Assembly (NCBI GenBank): GCA_000719695.1
Contig: JOHN01000013.1
Coordinates: forward strand, 1-64,000
Reading direction: 5' to 3'
Source of the DNA: Streptomyces sp. NRRL F-6131
GTDB lineage: Bacteria; Actinomycetota; Actinomycetes; Streptomycetales; Streptomycetaceae
DNA length: 64,000 nucleotides
The notes below the pieces were generated by a model. That model saw only the letters and a list, made by a program, of their open reading frames with translations, ran no database searches and was not told the DNA's origin. Numbering within the stretch: the stretch's first letter is position 1; the number at the start of each line of letters is the position of its first letter. Made by a program: the position numbers and the translations under genes. Positions 45,425 to 53,620 of this stretch are shown here, one piece after another.

Positions 45425-47109
45425 TGAGTGCCGGGGGTGGCGGGAGCGTGCTCTTCCGCGGTGCCACGGTGGTGGACGGCACGGGGGCCGGGCGCTACCG
45501 GGCGGACGTCCGGATCGCGGGCGGGGTGATCGTCGAGGTCGGGGCGGCGGGCGGGTCCGCGTCCTCGGGTCGCCCGGACCGGACGGGTTCGTCCGGCGGT
45601 CCGGCGGGCCCCGGCGGTGGTCCGGTGCGGACGGTGGACGCGGACGGGCTGGTGCTGGCCCCCGGCTTCATCGACATGCACGCCCACTCCGACCTCGCCC
45701 TGCTGCGCGAGCCCGCGCACCCGGCCAAGGTCACCCAGGGCGTGACCTGCGAGGTCCTCGGCCAGGACGGTCTGTCCTACGCGCCGGTCGACGACACCAC
45801 CCTGCCCGCGCTGCGCCGGCAGATCGCCGGCTGGAACGGCGACCCCGACGACCTCGCGTGGGACTGGCGGTCCGTCGGCGGCTACCTGGACCGGCTGGAC
45901 CGGACCGGCCCCGCCGTCAACGCCTGCTACCTGGTGCCGCACGGCTCGTTGCGCATGCTCGCGATGGGCTGGGACAACCGGGCCCCGAGCGCCGCCGAAC
46001 TCGATCGGATGCGCGAGCTGTTGGCGCAGGGCCTCGCCGAGGGCGCGGTCGGGATGTCCAGCGGCCTGACGTACACCCCCGGGATGTACGCCGACACCGC
46101 CGAGCTGGTCGAACTCTGCCGGGTCGTCGCCGGGTACGGCGGCTTCCACGCGCCGCACCAACGCTCGTACGGTGCCGGCGCGTTGGAGGGCTACGCGGAG
46201 ATGGTCGAGATCGCCCGGCGGTCCGGCTGCCCGCTCCACCTCACCCACGCCACCATGAACTTCGGCGTCAACGAGGGCCGCGCCCACGAACTGCTGGACC
46301 TGCTCGACCGGGCCCTCGACGACGGCGTGGACCTCACCCTGGACAGCTACCCCTACCTGCCCGGCTCCACCACCCTGGCCGCCCTGCTGCCCGGTTGGGC
46401 CACCGAGGGCGGCCCGCAGGCCACCCTGGCGCGGCTCGGCGACCCGGCCGTGTGCGAGCGGATCCGGTACGAGGTGGAGGAGAAGGGCAGCGACGGCTGC
46501 CACGGCGTGGTCACCGACTGGGCCACCGTCCAGCTCTCCGGCGTCCGCGCCCCCGGACTCGCCGACGCGGTCGGCCGGACCGTCGCCGAACTCGCCGTCG
46601 AACAGCGCCGGAGCGGGACGGAGGTCTTCCTCGACCTGCTGCGCCGCGACGAGTTGGCCACCACCATCCTCCAGCATGTCGGCCACGAGGAGAACGTCCG
46701 GGCGATCATGCGCCACCGGGTGCACACCGTCGGCAGCGACGGGCTGCTGGTCGGCGCCCGTCCGCACCCGCGGGCCTGGGGAACCTTCCCGCGGTACCTG
46801 GCCCGGTACGTCCGGGAGACCGGCGTGCTGACGCTGGAGGAGGCGGTCGCCCGGATGACCGGCCGGCCGGCCGCCCGGCTGCGGTTGCACCGGCGCGGGC
46901 GGATCGCCCCCGGGTTCCACGCCGATCTGGTGCTGTTCGATCCCGAACGCGTCCAGGACGCGGCCACGTTCGAGGAGCCGAGACGGCCCGCCGTCGGTGT
47001 CGAGCACGTGTACGTGAACGGTGTCGCCGTCGTGGAGCGGGGCCGCACCACGGGCGCCCGCCCCGGTCGGGCGCTGCGCCGGACCGGGCGCGGGGTCGAG
47101 GCGGTGTGA
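45424..47109 (+). CDS. D-aminoacylase-family N-acyl-D-amino acid deacylase
   Basis: 561-residue amidohydrolase. GFIDMHAHSD gives the metal histidines 86 and 88; LHLTHATMNFGVNEG and HTVGSDGLLVGARPHPR supply later ligands including the catalytic Asp. In classical D-aminoacylase a metal-binding Cys lies in an NCG motif; here the equivalent is LGQDG (114-116), with a Cys at 109 instead, so this belongs to a different subgroup. Gene order suggests it deacetylates an N-acetyl D-amino acid for the deaminase upstream, such as N-acetyl-D-glucosaminate. A Gly/Ser/Pro insert lies at about residues 40-68. The start overlaps the previous stop by one base. Confidence 0.82.
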   Translation: MSAGGGGSVLFRGATVVDGTGAGRYRADVRIAGGVIVEVGAAGGSASSGRPDRTGSSGGPAGPGGGPVRTVDADGLVLAPGFIDMHAHSDLALLREPAHPAKVTQGVTCEVLGQDGLSYAPVDDTTLPALRRQIAGWNGDPDDLAWDWRSVGGYLDRLDRTGPAVNACYLVPHGSLRMLAMGWDNRAPSAAELDRMRELLAQGLAEGAVGMSSGLTYTPGMYADTAELVELCRVVAGYGGFHAPHQRSYGAGALEGYAEMVEIARRSGCPLHLTHATMNFGVNEGRAHELLDLLDRALDDGVDLTLDSYPYLPGSTTLAALLPGWATEGGPQATLARLGDPAVCERIRYEVEEKGSDGCHGVVTDWATVQLSGVRAPGLADAVGRTVAELAVEQRRSGTEVFLDLLRRDELATTILQHVGHEENVRAIMRHRVHTVGSDGLLVGARPHPRAWGTFPRYLARYVRETGVLTLEEAVARMTGRPAARLRLHRRGRIAPGFHADLVLFDPERVQDAATFEEPRRPAVGVEHVYVNGVAVVERGRTTGARPGRALRRTGRGVEAV

Positions 47110-47166
47110 CGGCCGGTCGTGAGCCGGGCTCCGGGGGCGGGGCCGGGCCGTGCCCCCGGAGTGTCA

Positions 47167-47946
47167 ATGCCCAGTGAAGTCGAGTCGAAGGATGCGAACG
47201 CCGTGAATCCCAGCCCCGTGCATGCGAGCCCCGTGGATGCCAACTCCGTGCATGCCAGCCCCGTGCATGCGAGCCCGGCCGACCCGGGTCCCGCGGACCG
47301 GAAGTCCTCCGCCGCCGCCATGGTCGAGGCGGCGCGGGCCGCGCTGGCCGCCTCGCCGGTGATCGCGGTCGTCCGCGCGCCCCGGATACCGGATGCCGCC
47401 GCCCTCTGCGCCGCGCTCGCGGAGGGCGGCATCACCTGGACCGAATTCACCTTCACCACACCGGATGTGACGACCCATCTGCACCGGGCGGCGCAGGCCG
47501 GCCACCGGGTCGGGGTCGGGACGGTGCTCACCGCCGAGCAGGCCGAACGGGGGCTCGCCGTCGGAGCCGCGTTCCTGGTCACCCCCGGTCTGCGGCCCGA
47601 GGTGGCGGACGCCGCGCACGCGGCCCGGGTCCCGGTGGTGCTCGGCGCCCTCACCGCGACCGAGGTCGCACAGGCGGTGGACCTCGGTGCCGCCGCGGTC
47701 AAGATCTTCCCGGCCCGGGCGTTCGGCCCCGGCTACTTCAAGGACCTGCGCGGCCCGTACCCCGACGTCCCGCTGGTCGCCTCCGGCGGGGTGAACGCGG
47801 GCAACGCCGCCGCGTTCCTGGCGCACGGGGCGCTCGCGGTCTGCGCCGGGACGGACGTGGTGGCGCCGGAGCTGGTCGCGGCCGGGGACTGGGCGGAGAT
47901 CACCCGCCGGGCCCGGGTGTTCACGCAGGCCTGCGCGGCGCGGTAG
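47167..47946 (+). CDS. eda: KDPG / 4-hydroxy-2-oxoglutarate aldolase
   Basis: 259 residues. The class I aldolase core begins at about residue 52 (VEAARAALAASPVIAVVRAP); Glu93 in GITWTEFTFTTP and Schiff-base Lys179 in AAVKIFPARAFGPGYFKDLR are present, with the phosphate loop at LVASGGVNAGN. It splits KDPG to pyruvate and glyceraldehyde-3-phosphate. Before the core lie five-residue repeats (PVHAS, PVDAN, SVHAS, PVHAS) encoded by 15-bp DNA repeats. ATG 47167 has GGAG upstream; ATG 47320, at the exact start of the core, is an alternative. Third gene of the deaminase operon. Confidence 0.85.
   Translation: MPSEVESKDANAVNPSPVHASPVDANSVHASPVHASPADPGPADRKSSAAAMVEAARAALAASPVIAVVRAPRIPDAAALCAALAEGGITWTEFTFTTPDVTTHLHRAAQAGHRVGVGTVLTAEQAERGLAVGAAFLVTPGLRPEVADAAHAARVPVVLGALTATEVAQAVDLGAAAVKIFPARAFGPGYFKDLRGPYPDVPLVASGGVNAGNAAAFLAHGALAVCAGTDVVAPELVAAGDWAEITRRARVFTQACAAR
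47200..47277. repeat. 15-bp in-frame repeats in the aldolase gene
   Basis: Units like CCCGTGCATGCGAGC repeat about five times and encode PVHAS-type pentapeptides ahead of the catalytic core. Confidence 0.8.
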
Positions 47947-48161
47947 GGCTCCAGGGGCCTGCGGCGGGTGTCGGGCGGTCCGGTGGCGGGAGGCCGTGGG
48001 CGCGCGGAGGAGCGGAAGGGGCTCGCCGGGGCGCGCGGCCCGGTCGGGGGATCCTCCCGGGAGCCCCGGGCCGGTCCAGGAGTGGCCGGGCCGGACTGTT
48101 GGGACGACGGGGATTCGACGAGAATCGGTAGCCCCCGGCACCCGGCAGGAGGATCCCACCC

Positions 48162-49565
48162 ATGACCTCGACCCGCCCCGGCCCCGACTGGCTGACCGAC
48201 GCCGTGCTCTACCAGATCTACCCCCAGACCTTCGCCGACTCCGACGGCGACGGCATCGGCGACTTCGCGGGCATCACCGAGCACCTCGACCACCTCGCCT
48301 GGCTGGGCGTGGACACGGTCTGGTTGAACCCGTGCTTCGCCTCGCCGTTCCGCGACGCCGGCTACGACGTCACCGACTACCTCGCGCCTGCCCCGCGCTA
48401 CGGCACCGCCGAGGACCTCGCCGCCCTGGTCGAGGCGGCCCGCCGCAAGGGCATCCGGGTCCTGCTGGACCTGGTCGCCGGGCACACCTCCGACCAGCAC
48501 CCCTGGTTCCGGGCCTCGGCCGAGGACCCGTCCGACCACCGCTACATCTGGTCCGAGCGGCCGGTGGACGGCTTCGTCGCCTCTCCGGGCGGGCGGGCCG
48601 GGTGGTACCGGCCGAACTTCTTCGAGTGCCAGCCGGCGCTCAACTTCGGCTTCGCGCGCGACGATCCGGACCAGCCGTGGCGCCAGCCGGTGGACGCCGA
48701 GGGCCCGCGCGCCAACCGTGCCGCGCTGCGCGCGATCATGGCCCACTGGCTCGGCCTCGGCCTGTCGGGCTTCCGGGTCGACATGGCGTCCTCCCTGGTC
48801 AAGGACGACCCCGGCTTCGTCGAGACGGGCAAGCTCTGGACCGAACTGCGCGACTGGCTGGACCGCAGCCACCCGCAGGCCGCCCTGTTCGCCGAGTGGG
48901 GCGACCCGGCCGCCGCCGTCGCCGCCGGGTTCCACGCCGACTTCTTCCTCCAGTTCGGCGGCGCGGACCAAGGCCTGCCACTGCGCTCGCTCTGGAACAA
49001 CAACACCGGGACGGTGGAGGAGTCCTGGAAGCAGGGCCCGTGCTACTTCGAGGCGGAGGGGCGCGGGACGCCCCAGGTGTTCCTGGATGCCTGGCGCTCG
49101 GCGGCCCAACTGACCGAGGGTGCCGGGCACATCGCCCTCCCCACCGCCAACCACGACTTCTCCCGGCTGGCCACCGGCCCGCGCACCGCCGAACAACTCG
49201 CGCCGGCCTTCGCCCTGTTGCTCACCTGGCCGACCCTGCCGGCGGTGTACTACGGCGACGAGATCGGCATGCGCTACGTGCCGGACCTGCCGGACGTCGA
49301 GGGCAGCGTGCTCGGCCCGGCGTACAACCGGGCCGGTTCGCGCACCCCCATGCAGTGGACACCCGGTCCGAACGCGGGCTTCTCGACGGCCCCGGCGGAA
49401 CGGCTCTACCTCCCGGTCGACCCCGACCCGCACCGGCCGGACGTGGCCACCCAGCGGGCCGACCCGACCTCGTTGCTGCACACGGTGCGGCGGCTGATCG
49501 CGCTGCGCCGCGCGCACCCGGGCCTGGGGGCGCGGGGCTCGGTGGAGGTCCGGCACGCCGGGTAG
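48162..49565 (+). CDS. GH13 alpha-glucosidase/amylase, truncated by in-frame TAG
   Basis: 467 residues before the stop. The (beta/alpha)8 barrel is complete: VLYQIYPQTFADSDGDGIGD at the start, nucleophile Asp207 in GFRVDMASS, acid/base Glu245 in FAEWGD, and Asp332 in TANHDF. It would hydrolyse alpha-glucosides such as maltodextrins or trehalose-like sugars, probably in the cytoplasm (no signal peptide). At codon 468, where the text VEVRHAG stops, TAG replaces what was probably a Tyr codon, and the C-terminal beta domain continues in frame to 49778. AGGAGG at 48148-48153 supports the ATG. Activity of the short form is uncertain. Confidence 0.82.
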   Translation: MTSTRPGPDWLTDAVLYQIYPQTFADSDGDGIGDFAGITEHLDHLAWLGVDTVWLNPCFASPFRDAGYDVTDYLAPAPRYGTAEDLAALVEAARRKGIRVLLDLVAGHTSDQHPWFRASAEDPSDHRYIWSERPVDGFVASPGGRAGWYRPNFFECQPALNFGFARDDPDQPWRQPVDAEGPRANRAALRAIMAHWLGLGLSGFRVDMASSLVKDDPGFVETGKLWTELRDWLDRSHPQAALFAEWGDPAAAVAAGFHADFFLQFGGADQGLPLRSLWNNNTGTVEESWKQGPCYFEAEGRGTPQVFLDAWRSAAQLTEGAGHIALPTANHDFSRLATGPRTAEQLAPAFALLLTWPTLPAVYYGDEIGMRYVPDLPDVEGSVLGPAYNRAGSRTPMQWTPGPNAGFSTAPAERLYLPVDPDPHRPDVATQRADPTSLLHTVRRLIALRRAHPGLGARGSVEVRHAG

Positions 49566-49778
49566 CCGCTGGTGTACACCCGGGCCGGGCGGTACCTGGT
49601 GGTGGTCAACCCGAGGCGGGAGCCGGCGGTGGTCCCGCTGGAGGGCCTGCCGGCCGGGGAGGCGGGGGCGCTCCGGTCGGGTGCGCTGCGGCCCTTGGAC
49701 GTCCAGGGCGTGCGCGTCGGTGCCGGCGGTGAGCTGCGGGCGGACGGGTTCTCGTACGGGGTCTTCGACCTGGGGTGA
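49563..49778 (+). pseudogene. C-terminal remainder of the GH13 gene, after the TAG codon
   Basis: In the same frame as the barrel, the 71 codons after the TAG read PLVYTRAGRYLVVVNPRREP and onward to FSYGVFDLG, the normal C-terminal beta-sandwich of this GH13 group. Codon use is unchanged, so the lesion is recent, a sequencing error, or read through. An internal GTG at 49572 could be translated but has no ribosome site. Confidence 0.75.
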
Positions 49779-49783
49779 GGGCG

Positions 49784-49823
49784 ACCGGTCCGGGGGTAGG
49801 CGTCGGTCCACCCCCGGACCGGT
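49784..49823 (+). terminator. Terminator after the GH13 gene
   Basis: A perfect 14-bp stem (ACCGGTCCGGGGGT at 49784-49797 with its complement at 49810-49823) lies right after the full-length GH13 stop codon, not after the internal TAG. Confidence 0.75.
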
Positions 49824-49893
49824 TGTACACTGCATCCATATAGTTGCATTTACCATCTTTCACTGGCGACCGCCGGAGGACGGACCGAACCTC

Positions 49894-51009
49894 ATGAGCA
49901 CACCCCGGACCACCGTCGCAGCGCCCGCCGCCCCGGGCCACCCGCTCAAGCACCTGGCCCTCCACCTGATCACCCCGCTGCTGATGTGCCTCGGCATGGC
50001 GCTCGCCTACCAGGGCGCGTTCCACCAGCCCGAACCGCACCACCTGAAGGTCGCCGTCGTCGGCACCGCCCCGGAGGCGCGGGCGCTGGCCGGGACCGTG
50101 CAGGCCGGGGCCGGCGACGCGCTCGACGTCACCGCCCTGCCCGACCGCGCCGCCGCCGAACAGGGCCTGCGCGACCGGGAGCGGGTCGGCGCGTTCCTGC
50201 CCGACCCCAGCCACCCGGAGCTCCTCGTCGCCAGGGCGAACTCGGACACCTCGGCGATGGCGGCCGAGAAGGTCTTCCAGCACGTGACCGCCCGGCAGGG
50301 CGTGCCGCTGGCCGTCACCGACCTCACCACCCCGAGCGAGGGCGACCCCACCGGCCAGGGCCTGTTCTTCCTGCTGGTCGCCCTCAGCATCGGCTCCTAC
50401 GGCAGTGTCGCGGTGATCGGCGCGGCCGGCGCGGCGCTCGGCATGCGGATCCGGGTGCTGGTCGGACTGGGCGTGTCGCTCGCGGTGAGCGTGATCGGGA
50501 TCGTCACCGCCGGGCCCGTCTTCCACGTCGTGGACCACGACCTGGCCGGGGTCTGGGCGCTCGGCTGGCTCTACTCCGCCGGGGTGGTCGGGATCGGCAT
50601 CGGCCTCCACACCTTCCTCAAGCGGTGGACCACGCTGGTGATGATGGTGCTGTTCGTGATGCTGAACTTCACCAGCTCCGGCGGCGTCTACCGGCCGGAC
50701 CTGCAGGGCGGGTTCTTCGGCGGACTGCACTCCTTCTGGACGGGGGCGGGCTTCCTGGAGGGTGCGCGCAGCCTGCTGTACTTCGACGGCGGGGCCGGGT
50801 TCGGCGGTCACCTGCTGACGCTGGTGCTGTGGCTGGTGGCCGCCGGTGCGCTGCTGCTCGGGGCGGCGCGGTACGAGAGGCGCGGCCGGGCTGTCGCCGG
50901 TGTCGCCGGTGTCGCCGGGGCCGTGGGCGCGGGTGGGAAGGACCCGGGGGGCTCGAACGGCTCGGAGGCGGCGGAGGAGGAGATGGAGGAATCGGCGGTC
51001 GCGGTCTGA
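49894..51009 (+). CDS. Membrane protein resembling ABC-2/YhgE-type permease
   Basis: 371 residues: one N-terminal helix (LALHLITPLLMCLGMALAYQ), an extracellular domain of about 120 residues, then five or six helices, an order like that of ABC-2/YhgE (Pip-type) permeases. No ATPase gene is adjacent, so any transport role is unsure. The C-terminal 45 residues are Gly/Ala/Glu-rich. ATG 49894 has GGAGGA about 13 bases upstream, rather far. The preceding stretch 49823-49860 is unusually AT-rich (TTGTACACTGCATCC, ATATAGTTGCATTTACC) and probably holds the promoter. Confidence 0.65.
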   Translation: MSTPRTTVAAPAAPGHPLKHLALHLITPLLMCLGMALAYQGAFHQPEPHHLKVAVVGTAPEARALAGTVQAGAGDALDVTALPDRAAAEQGLRDRERVGAFLPDPSHPELLVARANSDTSAMAAEKVFQHVTARQGVPLAVTDLTTPSEGDPTGQGLFFLLVALSIGSYGSVAVIGAAGAALGMRIRVLVGLGVSLAVSVIGIVTAGPVFHVVDHDLAGVWALGWLYSAGVVGIGIGLHTFLKRWTTLVMMVLFVMLNFTSSGGVYRPDLQGGFFGGLHSFWTGAGFLEGARSLLYFDGGAGFGGHLLTLVLWLVAAGALLLGAARYERRGRAVAGVAGVAGAVGAGGKDPGGSNGSEAAEEEMEESAVAV

Positions 51010-51161
51010 GTGATCGTCTGTTCGTCAACGCGCCACCTCCTCGAAGGACTTCACCCGGTGCCGGGGGCATCGGTGCCGGGTGGGGACCGGCGGCCCGCGA
51101 TCGGCCCTGGAAAAGCCGGTCGCGGGCCCCCGTCCGTCCGCCGCTTCCGAGGAGTCCCGTC

Positions 51162-52211
51162 GTGTCTCCGTTGTCCCGCGTCGCCCCCGCGTCCCCGGTT
51201 GCTCCCCGGCTCCGGGTGTGGCGGATGTCCGTACCCCGGGCGTTGGCGCCCCGAGCGTCCGTGTTGGGCGGGTCCGCCGCCCTCGCGCTGGCCCTGCTCG
51301 CCGGGACCCCGGCCGTCGCCGTCGCGCCGCCGCTCTCCGAGCCCCGGATCGTCGCCCACTTCGATCTGGCCCTGGGCGCCCAGCCCGAGAACATCGCCGT
51401 CGAACCCGACGGCTCGGTGGACCTCACCTTCTCCTTCGCCCGCCGGCTCGGCCGGCTCGACCCGGACGGCCGGCTCACCGTCCTGGCCACCATGCCCGCC
51501 CCCGACCACCCCGCGACCCCGGTCATCGGTGCGGCCGTGGTGTCCGGCCTGGCCCGCGCCCACGACGGCACGCTGTACTTCGCCTACGCCACCGGCACCG
51601 AGGACCTCACCGGAATCTGGCGGCTCTGCCCCGGCGGTGAGCCGGAGCGCATCTCCGCCTTCCCGGCGAACAGCCTGCCCAACGGCCTCGCCCTGGACGA
51701 GCGCTCGGGCGTGCTGTACTCCGCCGACTCGGCGCTCGGACTGGTCCGGGTGGTGCCGCTGGCCGGCGGTGCCCCGGAGGTCTGGTCGGACGACGCCCGC
51801 CTCAGGCCGGTCGGCGCGTTCGGTGCCAACGGTCTCAAGGTGCACGGCCGTGCCGTCTGGGTCGGCAACACCGACAGCGGCTCCCTGCTGCGCGTCCCGA
51901 TCGGCGCGGACGGCGCGGCCGGTCCGGCGGAGGTGCGTGCGGACGGCCTGCCGGGGCTCGACGACTTCGCCTTCGTCGGGCCCGGCGACGCGCTGATCGC
52001 GGCGCTCAACACGTCCAGCGAGGCCGTGTACCTCCCCGGTGACGGCACCCGGCACACCGTCCTGGACGCCTCCGACGGGCTCTCCAACCCGACCTCGGTC
52101 GGGGTCCGCGGTGACACGGTCTACGTGCCGAGCGCCGCGTTCTACACCAGGAGCGACCCCAACCTGGTGGCGGCGACCCTGGAGCGGTGGGCGCCGGGCG
52201 GTCGGCGGTAG
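51162..52211 (+). CDS. Secreted SMP-30/gluconolactonase-like beta-propeller protein
   Basis: 349 residues. A signal peptide is evident (hydrophobic SVLGGSAALALALLAG, cleavage near AVAVA-P). The body has repeated beta-propeller blades (FPANSLPNGLALDE, GVLYSADSALGLVRVVPL, GANGLKVHGRAVWVGNTDSG) typical of the SMP-30/gluconolactonase family. The metal residues were not all assigned. GTG 51162 is chosen because GAGGAG lies at 51149-51154; an in-frame ATG at 51225 would give a shorter signal region. Probable lactonase or carbohydrate-related role, outside the cell. Confidence 0.72.
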   Translation: MSPLSRVAPASPVAPRLRVWRMSVPRALAPRASVLGGSAALALALLAGTPAVAVAPPLSEPRIVAHFDLALGAQPENIAVEPDGSVDLTFSFARRLGRLDPDGRLTVLATMPAPDHPATPVIGAAVVSGLARAHDGTLYFAYATGTEDLTGIWRLCPGGEPERISAFPANSLPNGLALDERSGVLYSADSALGLVRVVPLAGGAPEVWSDDARLRPVGAFGANGLKVHGRAVWVGNTDSGSLLRVPIGADGAAGPAEVRADGLPGLDDFAFVGPGDALIAALNTSSEAVYLPGDGTRHTVLDASDGLSNPTSVGVRGDTVYVPSAAFYTRSDPNLVAATLERWAPGGRR

Positions 52212-52260
52212 GCGGTCGGCGGCCGGCGGTAGGTCGACGCGATCGGCCGGGTCCGTCCGG

Positions 52261-53136
52261 TCAGCGGCGCCGCGGTGGGCGGGTGAAGCAGCAGTCGCCG
52301 CAGACGCCCGCCTGCGGGCCGACCCGGTAGTAGAGGCAGCAACTGGTGCGTCGGAACGCGGTGCCCGCCCGCGGTCCGGCCGCGGTGAGGGCTCCGGTGC
52401 CGGCCAGCGGCGGGTGGGCCAGCGCCTCGGCGACGAGTGACCGGGCGAGGCCGGGGTCCACGGGTTCCGGCGAGGGGGCGGTGGCGGCCGCCTGCGCGAG
52501 GTGGGCGTCCAGCATGCGCAGGGCGCCGGCCAGGGCGGAGGCGGCGTTGCCCCGGAGCAGCCCGTCGGAGAGCGGGACCACGGAGCGGACGGCGGCCGAG
52601 AGCTCCGCCAGCTGCCCCTCCACGACGGCCCGGCGGAACCGGTCGGTGAGCGGGGCCCGGGCCATCGGCGCGGGCGGGTCCGTCGGCGTGGGCGGGTCCG
52701 TCGGCGTGGGCGGAGCGGACTGCGCGGGCCGGGCGGACTGCGCGGGCCGGTCCGGGGGTGAGGTCCTGGACGGCGGTGAGGTCCTGGACGGTGTCCAGAG
52801 GTCGATCGGCCCCTGGTCGGGGACCCGCACCCACGCCTCGTCGGGGGCCAGTTCGGGGACCTCGCCGAGCAGCACGGCGGCGCCGAGGCCCACCGAGCAG
52901 AACCTGGCGGCCAGGCCGAGGTGCAGGATCGACGCCGCGACCCGCGCCTCGGTCGTGCCCAGCCGCCGCCCCACCTCCCGGACCCGGCCCGCCAACGGAC
53001 CGTCGGGGCCCGGGGCGTAGAGCTCGCGCAGGGGCCGGAAGCCCGTCGGCGGTCCCTGGCCGGGCTCCTCGGCGGCGGTCAGGGCGAAGTACGGGCCCAC
53101 GGCGGCGAGTCGGCCGTAGTCGGGCGCGTCGCTCAC
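52261..53136 (-). CDS. FhuF-like 2Fe-2S ferric reductase
   Basis: 291 residues. The C-terminus has the FhuF signature C-C-x10-C-x2-C (TSCCLYYRVGPQAGVCGDCC), which binds a 2Fe-2S cluster and reduces ferric siderophores. The N-terminal half (VGRRLGTTEARVAASILHLG, LAARFCSVGLG) matches the family. Between them is a linker of direct repeats (SRTSPP twice, RPAQSA twice, PPTPTD twice). No iron box was seen upstream. The start is GTG 53136; the longer upstream reading frame is Arg/Pro-rich and looks non-coding. A 480-base gap precedes it. Confidence 0.78.
   Translation of the reverse strand: MSDAPDYGRLAAVGPYFALTAAEEPGQGPPTGFRPLRELYAPGPDGPLAGRVREVGRRLGTTEARVAASILHLGLAARFCSVGLGAAVLLGEVPELAPDEAWVRVPDQGPIDLWTPSRTSPPSRTSPPDRPAQSARPAQSAPPTPTDPPTPTDPPAPMARAPLTDRFRRAVVEGQLAELSAAVRSVVPLSDGLLRGNAASALAGALRMLDAHLAQAAATAPSPEPVDPGLARSLVAEALAHPPLAGTGALTAAGPRAGTAFRRTSCCLYYRVGPQAGVCGDCCFTRPPRRR
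52672..52795. repeat. Tandem simple repeats inside the FhuF-like gene
   Basis: Adjacent duplications of about 18 bp (GTCCGTCGGCGTGGGCGG twice, GGACTGCGCGGGCCGG twice, GGTGAGGTCCTGGACGGC-type twice) encode the linker of the FhuF-like protein. Confidence 0.75.
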
Positions 53137-53620
53137 CGGCCGGTCCCCGCCGGCCCGGCGGTCGTCGGCGGTGCGACGTGCTGCGGGCCGGTGCCGGAGG
53201 GGGGTCGGCGGCGGTCGGGCATCGGGCTGGTCCTCCGGCTCCGTGAGGCGGCTGGGGGACCGGTGTGCGGCGGGGGACGGTTCCCGCGCGGCGACGTACC
53301 GGTCCGGTCCGGACGAACGGTACCGCGCCCCGACGCAGCACGTCCGGCCGGTGAGGGGTCCGGCCGGACGTGCGGAACCTGCGAGGTGGGGGTGGCCTCC
53401 GGACGTCGTGTCCTCCGGCCTGTAGTTCGATCGTCGACCGAGGTACCAGCGGCAGACCCTGATCCGTCTCGATCTGTCGCCACTGCCTCCTGCGGTCGAA
53501 CTTCCTCGGCTACCTCGCAGGTCCACCACCATGATGCGCCTCGGGCGCCCGGTGCACCAGGGGTTTCCGGGAAATATTCCAACAAATCTGGACATATTTC
53601 CGGATCGGCCCTGGGGGGCC
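53137..53620. other. 484-base region without a supported gene
   Basis: It separates polX from the FhuF-like gene, both on the minus strand. A perfect 13-bp hairpin lies at 53339-53372 (CACGTCCGGCCGG and complement). An AT-rich patch at 53569-53600 (AAATATTCCAAC, CATATTTCCGG) stands out and is close to the polX stop. Open frames here are Arg/Pro-rich with no ribosome site; none is called. Confidence 0.5.
53339..53372 (-). terminator. Hairpin upstream of the FhuF-like gene
   Basis: Perfect 13-bp arms (53339-53351 and 53360-53372) and an eight-base loop. It could end the polX transcript or act as an attenuator for the FhuF-like gene; the sequence does not decide. Confidence 0.45.
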
